Positions 53,184-62,187 are shown, numbered from the stretch's first letter. The stretch is DNA of 64,000 nucleotides from Anaerolineae bacterium (GCA_019637635.1 JAHBVI010000005.1:41575-105574), one strand, 5' to 3'. Made by a program: numbers and translations. The notes: a model not told the origin generated them from the letters alone.

Positions 53184-53574
53184 TTTTCAAGTTTGGTTTG
53201 CGGGTATTGTCATAGGCGCGGCGCAGGTATTCGGGTTTGGGGCCGAAGTTAAGCAGCAGACCCACTTCATAAGGCGTGGCCTTGAGATAGTTGAGCAGTT
53301 GGGCTTCATGCTCATCCGCCAGCTTTTTCGCGGCCTTCAGTTCCACAATGACCAGGTTATTGACCACCAGGTCGGCGAAGTATTCGCCGATAAGTTCCCG
53401 CCGGTAGTACACCTGAATCAGTTTTTGCGGCTCGACGTACAGCCCATGGTGGCGTAGTTCAATCGCCATCGCATTTTCATACACCTTTTCCAGAAATCCG
53501 TACCCCAATGCATTATAAACATCAAAAAACGCCCCCAAAATGATCTGCGTCAACTCCATATGTTTATACGTCAT
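53170..53574 (-). CDS. GxxExxY family protein (PD-(D/E)XK-like)
   Basis: 134 residues, the usual single-domain size. The name-giving motif is YNALGYGFLEKVYENAMAIE, and the nuclease-like core is FADLVVNNLVIVELKAAKKL (D-x-x-E-x-K). LLNYLKATPYEVGLLLNFGP completes the fold. GGGAGGTG 5 bases upstream of ATG 53574 abuts a repeat arm; the stop lies in copy B. The gene is thus enclosed between repeat arms inside the ABC operon. The family often sits near repeats and in 23S rRNA intervening sequences, and its function is unknown. Confidence 0.85.
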   Translation of the reverse strand: MTYKHMELTQIILGAFFDVYNALGYGFLEKVYENAMAIELRHHGLYVEPQKLIQVYYRRELIGEYFADLVVNNLVIVELKAAKKLADEHEAQLLNYLKATPYEVGLLLNFGPKPEYLRRAYDNTRKPNLKMDAD

Positions 53575-53586
53575 CACACACCTCCC

Positions 53587-53744
53587 TTATCCGCGTTTTC
53601 CGCGCAAATCCGCGTCCCATATTTATTGGGACGCGGATAGACGCTGATGACGCGGATTATTTGTTTTATTGACGGACGGCTTGTTTCCACATATGACACT
53701 GTTAACAAATCCTTATCCGCGTATTCCGCGTGAATCTGCGTCCC
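53587..53744. repeat. Right-arm fragment (53587-53618) and copy C (53628-53744) of the 115-bp palindrome
   Basis: The fragment TTATCCGCGTTTTCCGCGCA matches only the right arm. Copy C keeps GACGCGGATAGACGCTGATG, TTTGTTTTATTG and TTATCCGCGTATTCCGCGTG. They separate the permease 3' end from the GxxExxY RBS. Confidence 0.85.
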
Positions 53745-53747
53745 ATT

Positions 53748-56648
53748 CTACACCGCCTCGCCGAGTTTGACGGCTTCGAAGACGCGCATACGGGCGGCCA
53801 GGGCGATGAGGATGAGGGTGGCCAGGATGAACATGGCGGCGAAGAGGGCATAGATGAGGGCTAACTGTTCCCAGGCGATTTGCACGACGAAGGGGGGCGT
53901 CACGGCCGTTTTCGCAGCCGTCGTCGTGCCAATACCCACCTGTAAAAAGGGGATGAACAGGCGGCTGGCCCACACGCCCAGCCCCGTGCCCAACCCTATC
54001 CCGGCGGCGATCAGCAGCGCCTGTTCACCGGCCAGATAGGCGGCCATTTGCGTCACCGAAAGGCCAATGGCGCGTAACATGCCTAACTGGATGGCCCGCT
54101 GGTGGAAGGAAGCGACAGCATAGACCAGAAAGCCCAGCACCGTCAGCACCGCCGCCGCCAGAAAACCGACCGACAGCAGGCCAAACAACCCCTGCCGCTC
54201 CGGGCGCGTCTGCTCTTGCAGGATGCGGGCGCGGGCATCCTGGGCCGTGACGACAGTAAAGCCAAGCTGGCGCACACCATCTACAATCTGGCCGGTAGGC
54301 ACGGCCGTGTCCGTTTGCAGCCACACATTGTAAGGAAACGCGCCGCCCAACGCCTGGTGCAGATAATCCAGATTGGCCACAAAAAAAGGGCCGTCTTGTG
54401 GGTATTGGGTCGGGAAAAGGTCCAGGGGGCCGGCGATAGTGAACGGGGCGTCGGCAAATTCACCGGCCGCGCCGATGGTCAGGCGCAGCGGGTCGCCCAC
54501 TTGCAGGCTGTTGCGCGCCAGGAACTCCCGGCTGACCAGCAGGTGATCGGGCTGCACCGCCAGCCGGTTCATCAGGCCGCCCAACGATTCATTCCCGGCA
54601 AAGTCCGGGCGGTAAAAAGCGACCGGGGCAAAATCAATCCGGTCTATGCCCAGGATGCGCCCGGACTGCTGCCGCCCGCCGATGCTGGCTACGGCCGTGT
54701 ACTCACCCACCCGCGCCGCCGCCTGTACCCCATCCACCAGCAGATGGTCGCTGACGGGCAGGAATAACCAGCGGGGTTCATTCTCATTGGCGGTGGTGGG
54801 CGGCGCGGCCAATCCACCCGGCGGCTGGCCCGTTTGTTCCGTATTTTCGCCCAACTCTGCCAGGTTCAGGTCAGCGCCCACCTGGTAATACACCTGGTCG
54901 GCCAGATGATCGTCAAAGGTGACGGCCATGGAGGCGGTGAAGCTGGCCAGGCTGAGGGTGAGGGTCAGCAGCAGCAGCGGGCCGGTGTATTGGGCGGCGG
55001 CGCGGGCCAGTTGGCGCAAGGTCAACAGCAAGGTGATGCCCGGCAGCTTTTCGGCCAGCCAGGCCAGGCCATTCACCAGCCGGGGGAAGAAGCGCAGCGC
55101 CAGCAGTGCCAGCGCAAAACAAAACAGGATGGGAACCAGGAAAAGCAGCGGATTGGCAAAGGGGTCGCGCCCGCCGCCGCCCAGACTGATGTTCCCTTGC
55201 TGGCGGAGTTGGTACCAGCCGTACAAGACCGGCAGCAGCAGCAGCACATCCAGGTAGGCGCGCTGCCAGAGGGGGGCCAGCAGCGCCCGCGCCTGCCGCC
55301 AGCGCATGGTGACAATGGTGTAACGGCTGGTGAGGTAGGCGGGCAGGAGCAGCGCCAGCAGCGCCAACACCACACCCAGGAGGGCATACAGCACGGCCGT
55401 GTCCGACAATACCGGCGTCAATTCCCCTGCCCCCAACCCTGAGCCTGCCGAAGGGGAAGGGGATGCCAGGATGGCCGGGTCCAGGAAGGTGCGGGTGCGC
55501 CCCATCAGCCGGGCGATGTGCATGCCCAGCCAGAGGCCACCCGCCAGCCCCAGGCCGCCCACCAGCAGCCCTTCCAGCAGGTAGACGCCCACCACCTGGC
55601 GGCGGGTGGCCCCGCGGCTGCGCCAGACGGCGATCTCGCTGGCCCCCCGCGCCACCACCATGTTGGCCATCAGGCTGATGAAGTACAAGATGATGCCGAT
55701 GAGGGGGACGGAGAAGATGGTCAGGGTGAGGGTGAGCAGGGTGTTGGCACGGCCGTAATTTTGCAGGGCGCGCACCGGGGAAGCGTCCAGCGTCACGCCG
55801 TTGAGCAGCGCGGTGGCGCGGGCTTCCACCACGGCCACGTTTTGCAGGAAATTATCTACCGACGCCGGGCGGATACGGCCGCCGTCATACAATTGGTACC
55901 ACACGGCCGTACTCACCGGCGTGGGCAGGGCGGGCACGACCAGTTGGCTAAACTGTCCCTCGCTGGTGAGCAGCATCTCGGCAAAAGCGTCTGGCTGGTA
56001 AAACCAGAACGGGTCGCTGCGGTCACGCGGCTGCCAGATGCCCACAATGCGCAGCGGCAGGCGGCTGCTATCGGCTGCGCCCAGGAGGGTATAGCTCTCG
56101 CCCACCTGCAAACCCAGCCGGTCGGCCGTCTGGCGGCTGGCAATCACTTCGGTGGCGGCAGCGGCGCCCGCTTCTAGCGGGTACGCCCCTTCCACCAGGT
56201 CAATCTGCGCCGCCAGCCCGGTGATAAAACCGACGTTGGCCCACAGCAGCGGCTCGTTGGCGGTGAATGCGGCGTCCGCGCCGGGGAAGAGGCGCAGCCG
56301 GGCCGTGGCCACGTGGCGTATCTGGTCATCCAGCGGCAGGTCAATGACGCCGGGAGATTGTTCGGCCAGGTAGCTGTTGATGGGCTGATAGACCTCCCAG
56401 GTGATGTCGCCGTTCCAGGCGCCGATGTAGCGCCAGAGGAAGGCAAAGGGGGGGCGGTAGGTACCGGCCTCGGTCAGTTCGCCTTGCAGCAGCCGGTTTT
56501 GCACGGCGTCGGCGTAAAGCGGAATGCCGGCAAGCAGCCCTACGGCGGCCACCAGCCCGGCCAGCAGGCAGGCCGCCAGCAGCCGCTGCCGCCACAGGCG
56601 GCGGGCGGCCAGGCTGAAGAGGGAGAGGAGGGCGGTGAGCGGTTTCAT
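53748..56648 (-). CDS. FtsX/MacB-type ABC transporter permease with two permease modules
   Basis: 966 residues. An N-terminal helix (RRLWRQRLLAACLLAGLVAA) is followed by a large MacB-PCD-like extracellular domain (about 50-290), three helices of the first FtsX module (about 305-450), further helices at about 455-560, a second extracellular domain (about 570-830), and the C-terminal FtsX helices (about 845-960). This is the layout of LolCE-like fused permeases used in mechanotransmission export. It heads the operon; the adaptor and two ATPases follow after inserted elements. An in-frame proline/glycine-rich linker at about residue 395-405 reads SPSPSAGSG. Confidence 0.9.
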   Translation of the reverse strand: MKPLTALLSLFSLAARRLWRQRLLAACLLAGLVAAVGLLAGIPLYADAVQNRLLQGELTEAGTYRPPFAFLWRYIGAWNGDITWEVYQPINSYLAEQSPGVIDLPLDDQIRHVATARLRLFPGADAAFTANEPLLWANVGFITGLAAQIDLVEGAYPLEAGAAAATEVIASRQTADRLGLQVGESYTLLGAADSSRLPLRIVGIWQPRDRSDPFWFYQPDAFAEMLLTSEGQFSQLVVPALPTPVSTAVWYQLYDGGRIRPASVDNFLQNVAVVEARATALLNGVTLDASPVRALQNYGRANTLLTLTLTIFSVPLIGIILYFISLMANMVVARGASEIAVWRSRGATRRQVVGVYLLEGLLVGGLGLAGGLWLGMHIARLMGRTRTFLDPAILASPSPSAGSGLGAGELTPVLSDTAVLYALLGVVLALLALLLPAYLTSRYTIVTMRWRQARALLAPLWQRAYLDVLLLLPVLYGWYQLRQQGNISLGGGGRDPFANPLLFLVPILFCFALALLALRFFPRLVNGLAWLAEKLPGITLLLTLRQLARAAAQYTGPLLLLTLTLSLASFTASMAVTFDDHLADQVYYQVGADLNLAELGENTEQTGQPPGGLAAPPTTANENEPRWLFLPVSDHLLVDGVQAAARVGEYTAVASIGGRQQSGRILGIDRIDFAPVAFYRPDFAGNESLGGLMNRLAVQPDHLLVSREFLARNSLQVGDPLRLTIGAAGEFADAPFTIAGPLDLFPTQYPQDGPFFVANLDYLHQALGGAFPYNVWLQTDTAVPTGQIVDGVRQLGFTVVTAQDARARILQEQTRPERQGLFGLLSVGFLAAAVLTVLGFLVYAVASFHQRAIQLGMLRAIGLSVTQMAAYLAGEQALLIAAGIGLGTGLGVWASRLFIPFLQVGIGTTTAAKTAVTPPFVVQIAWEQLALIYALFAAMFILATLILIALAARMRVFEAVKLGEAV

Positions 56649-56652
56649 AGTT

Positions 56653-56716
56653 GATCACTGCGTGATGCGTGAAACGTGATGCGTGAAAAAAACACGTTTC
56701 ACGTTTCACGCTTCAT
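56653..56716. repeat. GCGTGATGCGTGAAACGTGA inverted repeat at the left edge of the peptide island
   Basis: GCGTGATGCGTGAAACGTGA is followed by CACGTTTCACGTTTCACGCT. A closely similar left arm recurs at 63532-63561. Confidence 0.85.
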
Positions 56717-56731
56717 TATACCATTAGACGC

Positions 56732-56758
56732 GGCACGGCCGTTTTCCCTCCATTATTC
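56732..56758. repeat. 27-bp direct repeat, left copy
   Basis: The sequence starting GGCACGGCCGTTTTCCCTCC and ending ATTATTC is identical to 63590-63616. It lies 20 bases past the stop of the ABC exporter gene. It holds the last ACGGCCGT before the island. Confidence 0.9.
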
Positions 56759-56778
56759 TCCACTTTTTATCTGGCGGT

Positions 56779-58635
56779 CTATACAAACGCCTGTGCGATA
56801 GAATCATGCTGGTAAAGACCTGCCTGTGTTGTATACATGCGGGCGTACAGTCCGTTTCCCGTCATTAATTGGGCGTGGGTACCTTGCTCGCAGATTTGTC
56901 CGTCTTCCATAACCACAATTTGATCTGCCAGCTTCACTGTACTGAAGCGGTGGGAGATAAGCAAACTGGTACCCCCCGTTTTGAGATGGGTCAATAATTG
57001 GATCAGGCGCGATTCCGTTTCCGCATCCAAAGCGGCCGTCGGTTCGTCCAGCAGAATAAACTGCGCTTCCCGCATAAAGGCGCGGGCAATGGCTATTTTT
57101 TGCCACTCACCGCCGGACAAATCGGCGCCTGTTTCACCGTGAACCAGCCAGCGGCTGAGTTGGGTTTCGTAGCCACCGGGCAGCATGGCAATGCGGTCAG
57201 CAATATCCGCCTGCTGCGCTGCTGCGATGATTTGTGGCCGCCGGTCAATATGAGCCACATCACCTAAACCGATATTTTCCCAAACCGGCAGTTGGTACTG
57301 CACAAAATCTTGAAAGACCGTAGACAGACAGCGGCGATAGTCAGCGACAGCAAACTCCCGGATGTCCACCCCATCCCATACTATCTGCCCCTGCGTCGGG
57401 TCATAGAGACGGGTGATCAGCTTGATCAGGGTAGATTTACCGGCCCCGTTGGCCCCCACCAGCGCCACGCACTGGTTAACAGGCGCCAGGAAGGAAACCC
57501 CCTTCAACACCCAGGGGCTATCGGCCGTATAACGAAACCAGACATCTCGGAACTCAATGCCCCGGCGCAAGGGGCGAACAGGTTGTGGCCTGGGGCTGAT
57601 AGCGATCGGTTGGGGCATGGTTTGCAGCGCCTCATACTGAGCGAAAAAGTGGTGGACCTCGGCCGTCTGGCCGATGGCTCGCACCAGGATCACAATGCCG
57701 CTTTGTACCCCGGCCAACGCGCTGCTGTAGAGAGCAATATCCCCTACGCTCATTTGCTGGTTAAAGATACCACGCAGGATAAAGAAGAAAGCCAGGGCCA
57801 TAGCCAAAAAGGATAACAGTTCCAACAAGAACTGCCAGCGCATTTCCTTATATTGCAATTGTCGCTCGGCTTCATTGTTTTGGGCGACCACGTGCCGCCA
57901 TTTATCGAACAGGTAGGATTGCAACCCAAACAGGCGCAACTCTTTGGCTGCTGCCAGACCGGTGAGCAGGAAAGTGAGATAAAAGGATTCGCGTTGCAGT
58001 GGGCTGAGGTCAAAGCTGAGTTTGAAGCGATCCTGACCGAATTTGAGGTGGATGAGCAGATGGGGGATGGCAGACAGCAGTACCAGTAGTGTCAACAAAG
58101 GGCTGAGCCAGAGCAGCAAGCCCAGAAATGAAGCCAGTAGGGAGATGGCACGGATGAGCGCGGTTAAGGCATCAACAATGATGAAAGGGGCGCCTTGCAC
58201 ACTCTGGCTGCTGATTGTTTGTAAATCATGATACTTTGGGTCTTCCAGGTAAGCGATGCCCTCATAGGAGAGGGTCTGGCGGTAGACGTTTCCCCGCACT
58301 AGCAGGCCAATGGCTCGCTGAAGTTCTCCTGTTATATATTGCTCTAACGGTATCATTAACTTTTGCAACGAAAAGATGACCACATAGCCAGCGGCAAATA
58401 AGCTTACAGGACGAAAGAGATGGTCAGCAGGCACTTCAAAGTAAACAACAACCGCATCTAACAGTAGCTTGAGCAGCCAGGCAGAGGCTACCGGCAGCAA
58501 CGCCTGCAACAAAGATAAAAGGATGGACACAAACGAGAGGCGTGGTTTGGCTTGCCATGCCATGTGTAACATCTTGCCAGCATCACGAAGGAAGGTTTGC
58601 CAGCTTCGTTTTGTTTGGGGCAAGATATTATTCAT
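56779..58635 (-). CDS. ABC exporter (membrane domain fused to ATPase)
   Basis: 618 residues. The N-terminal six-helix exporter domain (about 30-330) is followed by an ATPase with Walker A ALVGANGAGKSTLIKLITRL, signature ADLSGGEWQKIAIARAFM, Walker B FILLDEPTAALDAE and His switch LLISHRFSTV. No N-terminal C39 peptidase is present, so cleavage must come from elsewhere, for which the coupled S26 peptidase is a candidate. The ATG at 58635 overlaps the S26 stop by 4 bases. It probably exports the cysteine-rich peptide or a related product. It is the last gene of the island. Confidence 0.85.
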   Translation of the reverse strand: MNNILPQTKRSWQTFLRDAGKMLHMAWQAKPRLSFVSILLSLLQALLPVASAWLLKLLLDAVVVYFEVPADHLFRPVSLFAAGYVVIFSLQKLMIPLEQYITGELQRAIGLLVRGNVYRQTLSYEGIAYLEDPKYHDLQTISSQSVQGAPFIIVDALTALIRAISLLASFLGLLLWLSPLLTLLVLLSAIPHLLIHLKFGQDRFKLSFDLSPLQRESFYLTFLLTGLAAAKELRLFGLQSYLFDKWRHVVAQNNEAERQLQYKEMRWQFLLELLSFLAMALAFFFILRGIFNQQMSVGDIALYSSALAGVQSGIVILVRAIGQTAEVHHFFAQYEALQTMPQPIAISPRPQPVRPLRRGIEFRDVWFRYTADSPWVLKGVSFLAPVNQCVALVGANGAGKSTLIKLITRLYDPTQGQIVWDGVDIREFAVADYRRCLSTVFQDFVQYQLPVWENIGLGDVAHIDRRPQIIAAAQQADIADRIAMLPGGYETQLSRWLVHGETGADLSGGEWQKIAIARAFMREAQFILLDEPTAALDAETESRLIQLLTHLKTGGTSLLISHRFSTVKLADQIVVMEDGQICEQGTHAQLMTGNGLYARMYTTQAGLYQHDSIAQAFV

Positions 58636-59108
58636 GGGATTTTTTGGAGAGAAGGAAAGCGACACAAAACGATTTGTTGAAGCTGCGTTATGGGAATAGG
58701 CCCCCACGTAATTGAATCATGGCTCTGTTGGTCATCACCGCGCACAAATACGTGTCCAGCAGGAATATGCCACAAGAACTCACTGCCGCATCGAATGGCC
58801 TGTGAATCAACAAAGAGCAATGTATCTGGTGGCAACTGGTCAACAGGAACACGAATGGTGTCCCCCGGCAAGCCTACCAGGCGTTTAATAAAAAGATCTG
58901 TTCGCTCCCGTTTCATAGCCATAATAGTTGAATGGAATTCGTGATTAAACTGCTTGTCGACTGGCAACTGTTTAGGAAAATAACACAGAGTAACAATGAT
59001 CTGTCGCTTAAAAAGTCGCCTGGTAAACGGACTCCAGGCTAATACACGCTCACCGCTTTGTAAGGTCGGCATCATGCTTTGACCATTGACTAATACGATC
59101 TTAAGCAT
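58632..59108 (-). CDS. S26-family signal-peptidase-like protease
   Basis: 158 residues. The serine nucleophile is in VNGQSMMPTLQSGERVLAW (Ser11) and the general-base lysine in DLFIKRLVGLPGDTIRVP (Lys75). The C-terminal box DDQQSHDSITWGPIPI matches the family. There is no N-terminal membrane helix before the Ser box, so it starts immediately with the catalytic strand, unlike LepB. It follows the lipoprotein gene by 22 bases and overlaps the exporter start. Such proteases often accompany ABC exporters in peptide clusters; leader cleavage is a plausible job. Confidence 0.8.
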   Translation of the reverse strand: MLKIVLVNGQSMMPTLQSGERVLAWSPFTRRLFKRQIIVTLCYFPKQLPVDKQFNHEFHSTIMAMKRERTDLFIKRLVGLPGDTIRVPVDQLPPDTLLFVDSQAIRCGSEFLWHIPAGHVFVRGDDQQSHDSITWGPIPITQLQQIVLCRFPSLQKIP

Positions 59109-59130
59109 TTAATAAGCCTCTTTTACGGAT

Positions 59131-61815
59131 CTAACCACCATACCTTTCTGCAAGTCGCTCGTCAGCATCAATTGCACATTGCCGCCATTCGGCCTGATCG
59201 GTAAAGGCATTGTTGTCAATGACGCAAGCACGATAGTTCTCGAAAAATCGGGTCGCTTCGGAGAGAGCGGTATTGATACCAGCTTCTTCCTTAGCCACTT
59301 GTTCATACACAATACCCAACCATATCCAACCAGGTGCAAGCCAATTGGATCTCGTTGCCGATAATGCAACGCCATCGTGGCTATAGATAAGCGCAGCGCG
59401 ATAAGCGACGGTACGTTCTGTTCCAACCCGATGAGCAAACTCAGCTGATCCGGCAAGTTCGCTTTCAGCAGGTAAATAAGCGGCGCGCTCTGCACCAACG
59501 TGGCTGGCAAACTCAGTTGATTCGGCAATTTCGACGCGGGCAGGCAGGTAAGTAGAGGCGGTTGGCTGCCTGGATAAGAAGTTAATCCACTCCCAGCAGA
59601 GTTGGCGATATGGCGTTTCGGTCGAGATATAGTAAGCTGTTACCCGATCAGCCACGTTGACATTGTGACCGCTCGCTCCTCGTGGTACAGGGGCAATACC
59701 TACCTCTACTCCTGCTTGTGTCAGCCGCTCAGCCAATGCCTGATTAGCGATGGATCCCACCCACATGGCAACCTGCTCTTCTGCCACCATGTTTTCAAAG
59801 TGGTCCCATCGTTCAGAAGTTGTCTGGGTATCGAGTAAATAGCCGGGCAGTGGTGGTTGTATGTGGTGCAATCGCACCAGATCAGCGTACCACAGAATTA
59901 CAGGTTCGGCGGCGGCAAAATCAATTGTCGTACCACTTGTTTCATCCGGCACGAAAGGATTAATACCAAACTGGGTAAATCCATGCTCCAACATGGCTTG
60001 TGTCCAATCAACAAAACCGTAGCGACCAATGCTTTCATCGGTTAATGCCTGCGCTATTTGTAGAAATTCTGTTAATGTCCAATTCGTTGTCGGCTCAACA
60101 ATTCCCAATTTAGCAAAGAGTGAACGATTATATTCAATAAAGGGAACATTAATCCAGGCCGGTAGACCGATGATTTGCCCATTCGTTTTTAGTTGGTCAA
60201 ATGTGCCTGCGTAAAAATCATCAGGATTAACTGACGGATCTAGCTCAAAGAATGAGTCTAATGGCAGCAGCAGCGATTCAATGCGTGGAAGAACGGTGAC
60301 AGGTGCCGCAAAACAATCGGCTCTTGCAAAATCCAGTTCACGAGAGACGTTGACCGTTACATCAGGGTATTCACTCTCAAAATCGCTTGCCAATGTGCGG
60401 TGGGCGGCCCACTCATGCCAGGTTGTAGCAAACTGGATCTCGGTTGTTGTTTTCTCCACGGTCGTGGCAGGCACAATGAAGGAATTAGATGGCTCTATGT
60501 CTACCATAGTTCCTTCGGTGATTTGTTCGATTGCAATAGTTTGTGCTGATGCTAATGCGGTTTCGGCAGGCGTTCCATTTTCGATCATATCAACCAGGGC
60601 GTTGACGATAGGAGCAGACTCTGGTGGCAAGCGCATTAGCACATTGTTCTCGATGGCATACTGGAGCGGGTTTTTCAGTTCAGATGGCACTGTTTCCCAG
60701 TAGTTCATCGTAACCGCAACTGACCGGCGGGCTGGTACAAGATACCACTCTGAGGGGGTGGTAGGAGGTTGGCGCGACAAGAAATTGATTAGCTGCCAGG
60801 CAGCATCTGCGTTCAAAGTGCCTCGGCTTATAGCAAAGCCGCCAACGAGGGGATCGGCAGCATAGCCGTTTACGCTTCGCGGTATAGTGGTGACTGCTAC
60901 ATTTTCTTGAAAGTTGCCAGTCTGCCACCAGCTATGTTCACGTTGCCACATGGCCGCCTGTCCACTTCCCATCAAATCCCACTGTTCAGGACGATAAAAT
61001 TGTCCATGTCTGTCCTGCGGTTTATAGGACGCTAACCAGGGAGTAACCTGGTGGCGCGTAAACAAATCTACCATCCATTGTGAGGCTGCAATAACATCGC
61101 TGTCGGTAAACCGGGGTATGCCATTTTGTATGAGCGGGGCAACAAGCTGTGTGGCCAGTAATGGTGAACCCCTTAAACTATTGGGTACATAGCCCCATCG
61201 TGAAACTTCGCCGTTATCTTGCCTGGTTAACGTTTGCGCTGCTGTCAAAAACTCGTCGAGTGTCCACCCTGGTTCGGGATAAGCCAAACCTGATTCAGTG
61301 AAAGCTGATCCGTCATAGAAGATCATGGGATATTCGGCTGATGTAGGAAGCATCCAGATCGTTGCAGATGATGTATCTATCAAGCCAGGTAGAAAATCTC
61401 CAACATCAAAATCGGGGTCAGCTTCAATAAGCGGTTTGAGGTTGAGGGCAAAAGCAGTGTTTTGTATCAAATTACCTGACACCTGAAACACGTCTGCTCG
61501 TTGGGTAACTGCCTCAATCGTATTGCCACCGTTTTCACTTTGCAGCTCATTAATTCCAACCACCTGCACTTTGATCTGTTCTTGTTCAGACTCAAATGCC
61601 GTTAATAACAACTGGTAGGTCTCAATTTGATCATCGCCAACAGCAAGGGTGATACTTGTTTGTACGCTGTTTTCTACTGGCTCAACGCTATTGAGGTTGG
61701 TTGTAGAGCGTGTTGGCAAGGTTGCGGGGATACTCTTGTTGCTATTAGCGTCTCTACAGGCAACACATAACACACAGTACGAAAGACAGAAAAACAAGCG
61801 GCCTAATGAGCGCAT
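59131..61815 (-). CDS. Large two-module solute-binding-like lipoprotein
   Basis: 894 residues. A lipobox LSYCVLCVAC is followed by two extracellular solute-binding family 1-like modules (about 50-420 and 440-745), each with WxxxEFLxxAQxLT and W.LINFLSRQPT signatures (PGWTLDEFLTAAQTLT and NWTLTEFLQIAQALT). A tandem repeat at about 750-800 has units like YLPAESELAGSAEFA and VEIAESTEFASHVGAER. The C-terminal 90 residues are helical with two cysteines. A binding lipoprotein in an export cluster could hold the peptide, a sugar or an immunity-like target outside. It lies 165 bases after the peptide gene, with a hairpin between. Confidence 0.8.
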   Translation of the reverse strand: MRSLGRLFFCLSYCVLCVACRDANSNKSIPATLPTRSTTNLNSVEPVENSVQTSITLAVGDDQIETYQLLLTAFESEQEQIKVQVVGINELQSENGGNTIEAVTQRADVFQVSGNLIQNTAFALNLKPLIEADPDFDVGDFLPGLIDTSSATIWMLPTSAEYPMIFYDGSAFTESGLAYPEPGWTLDEFLTAAQTLTRQDNGEVSRWGYVPNSLRGSPLLATQLVAPLIQNGIPRFTDSDVIAASQWMVDLFTRHQVTPWLASYKPQDRHGQFYRPEQWDLMGSGQAAMWQREHSWWQTGNFQENVAVTTIPRSVNGYAADPLVGGFAISRGTLNADAAWQLINFLSRQPPTTPSEWYLVPARRSVAVTMNYWETVPSELKNPLQYAIENNVLMRLPPESAPIVNALVDMIENGTPAETALASAQTIAIEQITEGTMVDIEPSNSFIVPATTVEKTTTEIQFATTWHEWAAHRTLASDFESEYPDVTVNVSRELDFARADCFAAPVTVLPRIESLLLPLDSFFELDPSVNPDDFYAGTFDQLKTNGQIIGLPAWINVPFIEYNRSLFAKLGIVEPTTNWTLTEFLQIAQALTDESIGRYGFVDWTQAMLEHGFTQFGINPFVPDETSGTTIDFAAAEPVILWYADLVRLHHIQPPLPGYLLDTQTTSERWDHFENMVAEEQVAMWVGSIANQALAERLTQAGVEVGIAPVPRGASGHNVNVADRVTAYYISTETPYRQLCWEWINFLSRQPTASTYLPARVEIAESTEFASHVGAERAAYLPAESELAGSAEFAHRVGTERTVAYRAALIYSHDGVALSATRSNWLAPGWIWLGIVYEQVAKEEAGINTALSEATRFFENYRACVIDNNAFTDQAEWRQCAIDADERLAERYGG

Positions 61816-61833
61816 TCAGTGATTCCTCAGAGG

Positions 61834-61883
61834 GGTGAATTTTGCCCTTATCTGTTTATACAAAAATAGGAGCAAAATTCACC
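61834..61883 (-). promoter_or_regulatory. Inverted repeat between the cysteine-rich peptide and the lipoprotein gene
   Basis: GGTGAATTTTGC (61834-61845) and GCAAAATTCACC (61872-61883) are perfect complements around a 26-base AT-rich loop. On the minus strand this sits after the peptide gene and before the lipoprotein gene. It could partly terminate or stabilise the upstream message so that the peptide is made in excess, as in many peptide operons. Confidence 0.55.
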
Positions 61884-61980
61884 GATAAAAAGTTTCTATA
61901 AGCAAGAGATCAGCGATTGAGCAGGCCGCAAATGGGTAATCGAAAATTTTCAATCCATTAGCCTCTCGCTAATTTGAACG

Positions 61981-62187
61981 TCACACTGGACAGAAGCCTT
62001 CACATTTGTATTGTTCTTGCTGACAATCCCAGCAATAACGTCGTGACCGTTTTTGGATCCCACAACAGCCGGCATATTCCCATGTGGTACAGTCCTGGCA
62101 ACTTACTGCCCGTGCTTCAACTTGAGGCAAAAGCTGGCCGAACAACTTTTCTGCCACATCTTCCATCATCGAACGTAACTTGAACAT
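61981..62187 (-). CDS. 8-cysteine small peptide, candidate secreted or modified product
   Basis: 68 residues. Residues 1-27 form an amphipathic helix-like leader (MFKLRSMMEDVAEKLFGQLL, then PQVEARA). Residues 28-68 hold eight cysteines at 30, 33, 41, 42, 52, 55, 62 and 66, including CQDC, GCC and YCWDC, an arrangement suited to four disulfides or metal binding. GGGAG 8 bases before the ATG is a good RBS. The neighbours are a MauE-redoxin fusion, a S26 peptidase and an exporter, which together suggest a disulfide-rich exported peptide. I know no named family for it. A zinc-ribbon protein is an alternative reading. Confidence 0.65.
   Translation of the reverse strand: MFKLRSMMEDVAEKLFGQLLPQVEARAVSCQDCTTWEYAGCCGIQKRSRRYCWDCQQEQYKCEGFCPV

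Noticed and set aside
54102..55442. Long plus-strand reading frames opposite the ABC permease
   Set aside because: They lie wholly antisense to a well-supported membrane protein, lack RBS and show glutamine/arginine-rich shadow composition.
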